DNA of 64,000 nucleotides from Microcyclospora pomicola (Eukaryota; Ascomycota; Dothideomycetes; Capnodiales): NCBI GenBank assembly GCA_002786065.1, contig NHNY01000033.1, positions 1 to 64,000 of the forward strand, read 5' to 3'. Shown piece by piece: positions 57,765 to 64,000 of this stretch (position 1 is its first letter; each line of letters starts with the position of its first letter). The notes under the pieces were generated by a model. It saw only the letters and a program-made list of their open reading frames with translations, ran no database searches and was not told where the DNA came from. The position numbers and the translations under genes were made by a program.

Positions 57765-59587
57765 ATGTCGAAGACCTTCTCTACTGCCGATGTGGCCTCG
57801 CACAAGTCCGCCACCGATCTCTACATCATCGTTGACGAGGATGTGTACGACTTGACCGCATTCCAAGATGAGCACCCTGGTGGAAAGAAGAGTATGTAGA
57901 GGCTACGCTTGAGATATGTCGGATCAAAAACTGACGATTTCCAGTCCTCCAGCGCGTTGCCGGCAAAGACGCCAGCAAGCAGTTCTGGAAGTACCACAAC
58001 GAGAGCATCCTCAAGAAGTACAAGGGCAAGCTCCAGGTCGGCTCGCTAGACACCAAGGCTGCCCCTCCCACTCCTCCATCCACCCCACCACCGGCAGCCA
58101 AGAAGGAGACCGTGGTCCCCCAAGCCGAGTCCGGCGTGGTGGTTCCAGCACCCGGCCCAGCCGCCCACGAGGAAGCCGAGGCACTCGAATCATACGGAGA
58201 CCTCGTCCCATACGCAGATCCATCATGGTACCAGGGCTACCACACCCCATACTTCAACGAGAGCCACGCCGCGCTTCGTGCTGAGGTGCGCGAGTGGATG
58301 GAGGAGGAGATCATGCCCAATGTCACCGAGTGGGATGAGGCAAAGAAAGTGCCCGACAGCGTGTACAAAGCTATGGGTGAGCGGGGATACTTGGGAGGTC
58401 TGATCGGTCTCCACCCCTTCCCTCTGCAGTACGGCAACAACCCCGTCAAGGCGGTTGCCCCGGAGAAGTGGGACTTGTTCCACGAGTTGGTCGTGACCGA
58501 CGAGCTTTCGCGCGCTGGATCCGGTGGTTTCGTGTGGAACGTCATTGGTGGATACGGTATTGGTGCGCCTCCAGTTGTGAAGCACGGCCGAAAGGAGCTT
58601 GTGGACCGCATTGCGCCTGGTCTTCTCAAGGGTGAGAAGCGTATCTGTCTTGCCATTACCGAGCCAGATGTAAGTCACAATTCGCATTGAGGAAATCGCC
58701 GAATTTTACTGACTTTATCCAGGCTGGATCTGATGTGGCCAACTTGACCTGTGAGGCCAAGCTCACCGAGGATGGCAAGCACTACATCGTCAACGGCGAG
58801 AAGAAGTGGATCACCAACGGTATCTGGTGAGTGATGAACGACCCCCCGAAATCAGCACCTCAGTCATGCTAACATCCATCGCAGGTGCGACTACTTCACC
58901 ACTGCCGTCCGCACCGGTGGCGAGGGCATGAACGGTGTCTCGGTCCTCCTCATCGAGCGTGAGATGGGCGGTGTCAGCACGCGCCGCATGGACTGCCAGG
59001 GTGTGTGGTCGTCCGGCACCACCTACGTCACCTTCGAGGACGTCAAGGTGCCCGTGGAGAACCTGATCGGCAAGGAGAACCAGGGCTTCAAGGTGATCAT
59101 GACCAACTTCAACCACGAGCGCATCGGCATCATCATCCAGAGCATCCGCTTCTCGCGCGTCTGCTACGAGGAGTCGGTCAAGTACGCGCACAAGCGCCGC
59201 ACCTTCGGTCAGAAGCTCGTCAACCACCCGGTCATCCGTCTCAAGCTCGCCCACATGGCGCGCCAGATCGAGGCCTCCTACTCGTGGTTGGAGACGCTCA
59301 TCTACCAAGCCCAGAAGATGAGCGACTACGAGGCCATGATGAAGCTCGGCGGTGCCATCGCCGGCCTCAAAGCACAGTCCACCACCACCTTTGAGTTCTG
59401 CGCGCGCGAGGCCTCGCAGATCTTCGGCGGCCTCAGCTACTCGCGCGGCGGCCAGGGCGCCAAGGTCGAGCGCCTGTACCGCGACGTGCGCGCCTACGCC
59501 ATCCCCGGTGGATCCGAGGAGATCATGTTGGACCTCAGCATCCGGCAAGCGCTGAAGGTGCACCAGGTGTTGGGCATGAAGTTGTAG
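57765..59587 (+). CDS. Cytochrome b5-acyl-CoA dehydrogenase fusion
   Basis: Protein of 552 residues in four exons: 57765-57891, 57945-58669, 58723-58826, 58885-59587. An N-terminal cytochrome b5 domain (about 1-80) has both heme histidines, in EHPGGKK and WKYHNES. A proline- and alanine-rich linker (about 90-135) leads to an acyl-CoA dehydrogenase domain (about 155-550). That domain contains [49 protein letters not shown], and near the end [17 protein letters not shown], which supplies the FAD and catalytic-base region. Such fusions are known in fungi and are thought to oxidise acyl-CoA, probably in peroxisome or mitochondrion; the partner of the b5 domain is unclear. GC at third codon positions is very high in the last exon. 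Confidence 0.88.
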
Positions 59588-59759
59588 ACGCATTGAAGTG
59601 TGGGCGGGCATGACTGAGCAAAGATATCAAGATGTCTCCACCGAGGCAAAACGTGTGTAAATAGACGCCGGCGATAGACCTTTTTCTCCACGGTTTTGTA
59701 TCATCACGTTCTAACTCACATTCCGCCATCTGTTTCGTTTCCCCCCATTACGCGAATAT

Positions 59760-60640
59760 AGTAGTGAGGTGTAGCTGAAGTTGAAGTGCTTGACATTAAG
59801 TATGATAGGAGCTAGCTCTAAGCACGCGACTTGTACACCGTTAGCTCTCCTACGAACAGGCCCGACAGTACCAACAACTAGAGTTTAAAACCTGATGACC
59901 CCAACCGGTATGCATAGTAGTATAGCAGACAGGTAGCCTGCTCATTCTGTAAAGCTATCATCGACGACCTAGAGATGATATGTCCCACGGGTTCTATCTC
60001 GTTCTACCGAGCGACCGGGATCATTGTTACGTTACTAGATTTCTAGCATAGCAATATACAGTATAGGGCGTTCACGTAGACACCCTCCGCATCCTCCAAT
60101 CTCTAGGTATATACCTTACCTAACTGTAAGCTACCGAGGTATATATTATGACCTGCCTCACATAAACACCTCATGTTCGAATTTCAATCTCTATCTACGA
60201 CACTTACCTGGATATATATATACTCTAGTCTATCGGAGCCTTTTCCGCCCTCTCCTAGTAGAGGTATCGTAGATTCTAGTCTTTAGCGCCTCTCTTCAGA
60301 ATAACTTACCTTAGGGACCTAGCTTTAAGTAAAATTCCCTACCTTCTTCTCTAAAGTATCGACCTTACCTAGGCTAAGGGTATCGATGTCTATTAGAAGA
60401 TCAGGTACGAACTACGTCTAGCTCTAGGTAGTTACCTACCTTACCTACCTCTTCCTTAGAAGAAGTCTAGCTAAGCTGTAGTCTAGAACACTGCATCTCC
60501 GTCTCGTCTCCGTCTCCATCTCCCTTTCCCGCTACAAACTGAACCTATCTGCCTTACCTTACCTTACCTTACCTTACCTTACCTTACCTTACCTTACTTT
60601 ACCTTACCTAGACTACCTACTCGGTCTCCTCCATCTAGGA
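59760..60640. repeat. RIP-like TA-rich repeat island
   Basis: The sequence switches to dense cta/tag/tata steps with stops in every frame, as in the subtelomeric block. No element family can be named. It sits between two core genes, so a repeat seems to have inserted there and been mutated by RIP. Confidence 0.6.
60552..60598. repeat. (CCTTA)n pentanucleotide microsatellite
   Basis: About nine tandem CCTTA units, followed by slightly diverged copies. Shorter ttacctacc-type runs recur through the 500 bases before it, so it may have grown from the local TA-rich sequence. Confidence 0.85.
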
Positions 60641-61096
60641 AGTAAGGTAGACTCAATCCGCATGCGATCGATCCGCATGCAATCCTCCGTGCTGTGACTA
60701 TAAGCCTTTCATCTATCTATCTTTCTTCTCGACGTCCGCTACGCTCCGCATCATACAAGGGACATGGGCATGTCGTTACAACACGTCTGTGCCGTAGGCG
60801 CCTGAGCGTGTATCTCCATGTCCGGTTTCAACAGGAGTAATAAGAGCTGATGAGATTGTCGTCGTTGGGTACAGTGCGCTAATAAGTCGGATTATACACA
60901 TCGACGCCCCTCTACATGCACATGTATACGATCAAGAGAAAGATCGGTCGATGGTCATTGATCATAGTCATTTCGACGTCTCGACTCTTATCATCGCTAA
61001 TCTACCTTAGCTACGGTAGGTAGCTGACTTCTGCATCGCGGCAGTCACGCCTCCACTCCCTCATCATTCACACGATCTGCACTCTCTCGACAGTAT

Positions 61097-62924
61097 CTAC
61101 GCATTCTGGTCCAACCCCAGATCCTCCTCGGCCGGCACGACACGCAGGGTGTTGGTGTGGCCCATCCCACCGCGCCAGCCCTGCACGCAGACGACGGCGT
61201 CGCCCTTGGACAAGACGCCGAGCTTGATGGCGTGGCTGATGCCCCACTTGAGGCGGTTGTCGACGTCTTCCTGCCACGGCACCTTCTTGAAGTCGGGCTT
61301 CTCGCTCGGGTAGTGGAAGGGCCAGACGCCGCGGTAGAGATGCGAGTAGCGGGTCGCGGTCGAGTTGCGCGTCACCATGATGATGGGGCAGACGGGGCGG
61401 TATTTCGAGATGAGGCGGGCGGTGTTGCCGCTGGGATGGGATTGTTAGTGGCGGTTTGGGAGGGCGTACTGAAGCACTTACGAGGTGGTCAGGCACAAGA
61501 TTGCACCGGCGTTCTGCTCAAGAGAGGCGGAGACTGCAGCCATGGCGCACGTCTCGGTGGTCGGAACAGGACGAGGGGTGATGGAGCGCAGTTCGTTGAA
61601 TGCGTTGACGTATGGCACGGCGACTTCGGCCAGCAGACAAGTGTCGTGCATCATGGTCACCGACTCCTTCGGGTAGTTACCCTTGGCCGTCTCGCCTGAC
61701 AACATGACACAGTCGGCGCCATCCAGCACCGCATTCCCGACATCCGACACCTCAGCACGGGTGGGACGCGGGTTGTAGGTCATGCTCTCCAACATCTGCG
61801 TAGCGCAAATCACCGGCTTTCCCGCGATGTTGCACTTGGTGATCATCATCTTCTGCGCGATGAAGACCTGTGCAGGGGGGATCTCAATACCGAGATCACC
61901 ACGAGCGACCATGACACCGTCCGTCACCTTCAAGATCTCGTCAAAGTTGTTGACACCCTGCTGGTTCTCGATCTTGGCGATGATCTGGATGTCCCGGCCG
62001 GCATCACCCAACACCTTGCGGATCTCCAGAATGTCCTCCTTGCGGCGAATGAACGAGGCAAAGACCATATCCACCTTGTTCTTGACGCCAAACAACAGAT
62101 CCGACTTGTCCTTCTCCGACAGCGCTGGCAGGTCGACGTCGGTCTTGGGGAGGTTCACGCCCTTCTTGCTGCAGATCTTGCCGTTGTTGACGGCCTTGCA
62201 ACGCACCGTCTGGTCGTCCACCACGTCGAGCACCTCAAACGCCAGCACACCGTCATCCACGTAGATGGTGCGGCCCTTCTCGATGACCTTGGTGATGTTC
62301 TTGTAGTCGACGTACATGTTCTTGTCGTCGCTGGCGGTGGCATATTTGTCGTCGGTGGTGATGTTGAGCTCGGTGCCGGCCGAGATGGGGATGTCTTCGT
62401 CGTTGGCGGTGTTGCCGGTGCGGATTTCCGGCCCCTTGGTGTCGAGGGCGATGGCGACGGGACGGCCTTCTTGGGTCTCCTCGGCCTTGCGGACGTTGTC
62501 GATGACGGACTGGTGGTACTCGTAGCTACCATGGGAGAAGTTCATGCGGGCGACGTTGAGGCCGGCGGTGCGGAGCATGTTGATCTTCTCGGGGGAGTTG
62601 GTCTTGGGGCCTGGGTGGGTGGTGTATTAGTATTGTCGTTCTGAAGCTTGTCTATCATTCCAACCAGAGCCGTGTTGAATACATGTGTCTCCGCTGCTTG
62701 CAATCTTCTTCCTCACCGGCATTGGATTTGGTATGCAGCCTCCCCCCTCGCTCTTCCGCCTCGAATGACTGCTACCCCACCACGTCCTCACTTCTGAACT
62801 TACCAATAGTGCAGATGATACTGGTGCGGCGGAAGTTCTTCGGCGGCACATACTCGGTGTTGAGGTTGGCCAGCCACTCGACACGAGTGCGGCCGTACTC
62901 CTGGTGTGCGATCGAGTCGCCCAT
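61097..62924 (-). CDS. Pyruvate kinase
   Basis: Full-length pyruvate kinase of 527 residues in three exons: 62804-62924, 61482-62610, 61097-61430. Signatures include [15 protein letters not shown] at the N-terminus, [14 protein letters not shown], the active-site region [26 protein letters not shown] and [12 protein letters not shown]. The last exon encodes the C-terminal regulatory domain ([15 protein letters not shown] onward). The second intron splits the SGNTARL element. The enzyme converts phosphoenolpyruvate and ADP to pyruvate and ATP in the last step of glycolysis. The first intron comes soon after the start codon, as in many strongly expressed fungal glycolytic genes. Intact, and a reliable anchor for placing this chromosome end. 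Confidence 0.97.
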
Positions 62925-64000
62925 GGTGGTGCTGGAGCTGTGGAGGGGGAGGTTGTGTAGGGATTTGGTTGATGGGTGAGGTTGAGTCGATCAGTAGACT
63001 TCCTCGAGTGTTGGTTTAGAGGAAGGGGAGTGATTGTGTCGTGGATGTAGTGGCGATGTGCGGGAGGATGTTGTTTTGCTGCTGATAAGATATGGCTGGT
63101 CAGCGCACGCTCAACCATCAGCAACAGCTATGTCATTGATCGACGAACATTTCTTGGGAGCTCGAGTTCGGCGGGTGGCCTGTGACGGAAGCTCGATGCA
63201 CGCAGGATTGAGGATAGAGAAGGTTGATGACGGTCGAACAGGAGGATGAAGGCTCGCACGTGGAGGAAGGAGAAAAGATTGCTTTTTTCTTTGCTTGGGC
63301 GTTGGTTGTTTTTGTTTGATTATGGTGGTGGTGGTCTACTGTATTGGTGGGGGTTTCTGGCGGGCGGCGGTGGATTCAGCATATTGGGAAACGCCAGCCT
63401 CAACAGCTTTTTCGTCGGTTGCTGCCCTTTCGACGGCTTCTTACGTGGCCTTGGCTTGGATGTGCCGTGGGTGTTGTTCGTTGCTATTATTGTTCCATCG
63501 ATGGTAATCTCACCATCCGCCTTAGTCGCCGTGTTCTCGGTCAAACTCGACATGCTTGTTTGGTGGGGACGTTCCTGGGCTAGTACACACTTCACCACCC
63601 TGCCGTCTCCGTCAAGACTTGTTCAAGAGGTCTTCACTACGGAGACATTCATGTGTAGGTGATTGGGATACAACAAGAGCTGCTCGCCATGCCATGCCAT
63701 CCAGCAAGATCCAGTAGCCATTCTGGACAGTGTCGGGGATGTTGCTTGGCATGCACTCCATCACATCTTCCTGCTTACGCCGCCACACGTTCACCGCTCT
63801 CGACCAGAAAGAAGAGGCCGACAAGGACAGGAAAGTGATAGATCTCTATCTGTATACCTTGTTCTGCATTGTGCCGGCCATTGATCCGTGGCTACGGCTG
63901 CAGATATCTACTCACTTGGGCTGGAACTTGTACATGAACTGAATTCGCCGCAGAAATCGCCGGCCCTGCTACAGCCGACCGACCAGGTGCACTGCAAATC
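62925..64000. promoter_or_regulatory. Upstream region of pyruvate kinase
   Basis: About 1.1 kb at the window's right end. It should hold the pyruvate kinase promoter. No gene could be supported; a gene that starts beyond the edge may have its 5' region here. Confidence 0.45.

Larger units (their letters stand above)
59588..61096. other. Gene-free gap between acyl-CoA dehydrogenase and pyruvate kinase
   Basis: About 1.5 kb between converging genes. Most of it is a TA-rich, RIP-like island and a pentanucleotide tract, listed separately. From about 60700 the composition is normal again, without any coding sequence. Confidence 0.6.

Noticed and set aside
58811-59611. Long minus-strand open frame of 266 codons
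   Set aside because: It is antisense to the GC-rich last exon of the acyl-CoA dehydrogenase. High third-position GC keeps the opposite strand free of stops.
60172-60185. GTTCGAATTTC resembling a tRNA B box
   Set aside because: It lies in TA-rich RIP-like sequence, and no cloverleaf arms can be drawn.
1-64000. CRISPR array, rRNA gene or intact transposon
   Set aside because: No spaced direct-repeat array, rRNA-like sequence or transposase/reverse transcriptase motif was noticed anywhere in the window.

Overview
The window is the left end of a filamentous ascomycete chromosome. It opens on a (CCCTAA)n telomere. Its genes carry short introns of about 50-60 bp with GT..AG borders, and its repeats look mutated by RIP. 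The gene set (Zn2Cys6 regulator, PDR transporter, fungal LtrA, a cytochrome b5-acyl-CoA dehydrogenase fusion) fits Pezizomycotina. A Dothideomycete is my best guess from protein flavour, but that is not proven by the sequence.

Layout. 1-89 is telomere. 90 to about 2060 is TA-rich, stop-filled DNA that looks like RIP-degraded repeat. About 2.3-40.5 kb holds a secondary-metabolite cluster that matches the patulin pathway of Penicillium and Aspergillus gene by gene: patD-like alcohol dehydrogenase, patC-like MFS transporter (broken), patG-like 6-methylsalicylate decarboxylase, patO-like bicovalent FAD oxidase, patM-like ABC transporter, a CYP619-like P450, a Zn2Cys6 regulator (patL candidate), an extended SDR, patF (neopatulin synthase), a second MFS transporter, a second CYP619-like P450, patJ (cupin) and patK (6-methylsalicylic acid synthase). 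I see no patN, patE, patA or patB. About 41-48 kb carries three accessory membrane-protein genes (small multipass protein, MFS, LtrA family). From 48.7 kb the content is housekeeping: rhodanese-type sulfurtransferase, Apc11, an acidic hypothetical protein, Vps5, Gpi17/PIG-S, the cytochrome b5-acyl-CoA dehydrogenase, then a RIP-like island with a (CCTTA)n tract, then pyruvate kinase.

How the cluster would work. PatK makes 6-methylsalicylic acid. PatG removes its carboxyl group to give m-cresol. The two P450s oxidise the methyl group and the ring to gentisyl alcohol. PatJ and PatO act in epoxidation to isoepoxydon. PatF rearranges phyllostine to neopatulin, and PatD reduces neopatulin to ascladiol. 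The isoepoxydon dehydrogenase step (PatN) and the final oxidation (PatE) have no orthologue here. Either the extended SDR fills the first gap and the pathway ends near ascladiol, or the missing genes lie elsewhere, or the cluster is decaying. The broken patC-like transporter beside an intact non-canonical MFS transporter fits remodelling of export.

Gene models were built by hand. Splice sites were chosen where reading phase and protein family agree on both sides. Functions rest on recognising protein families and on remembered Pat protein sequences; no search was run.
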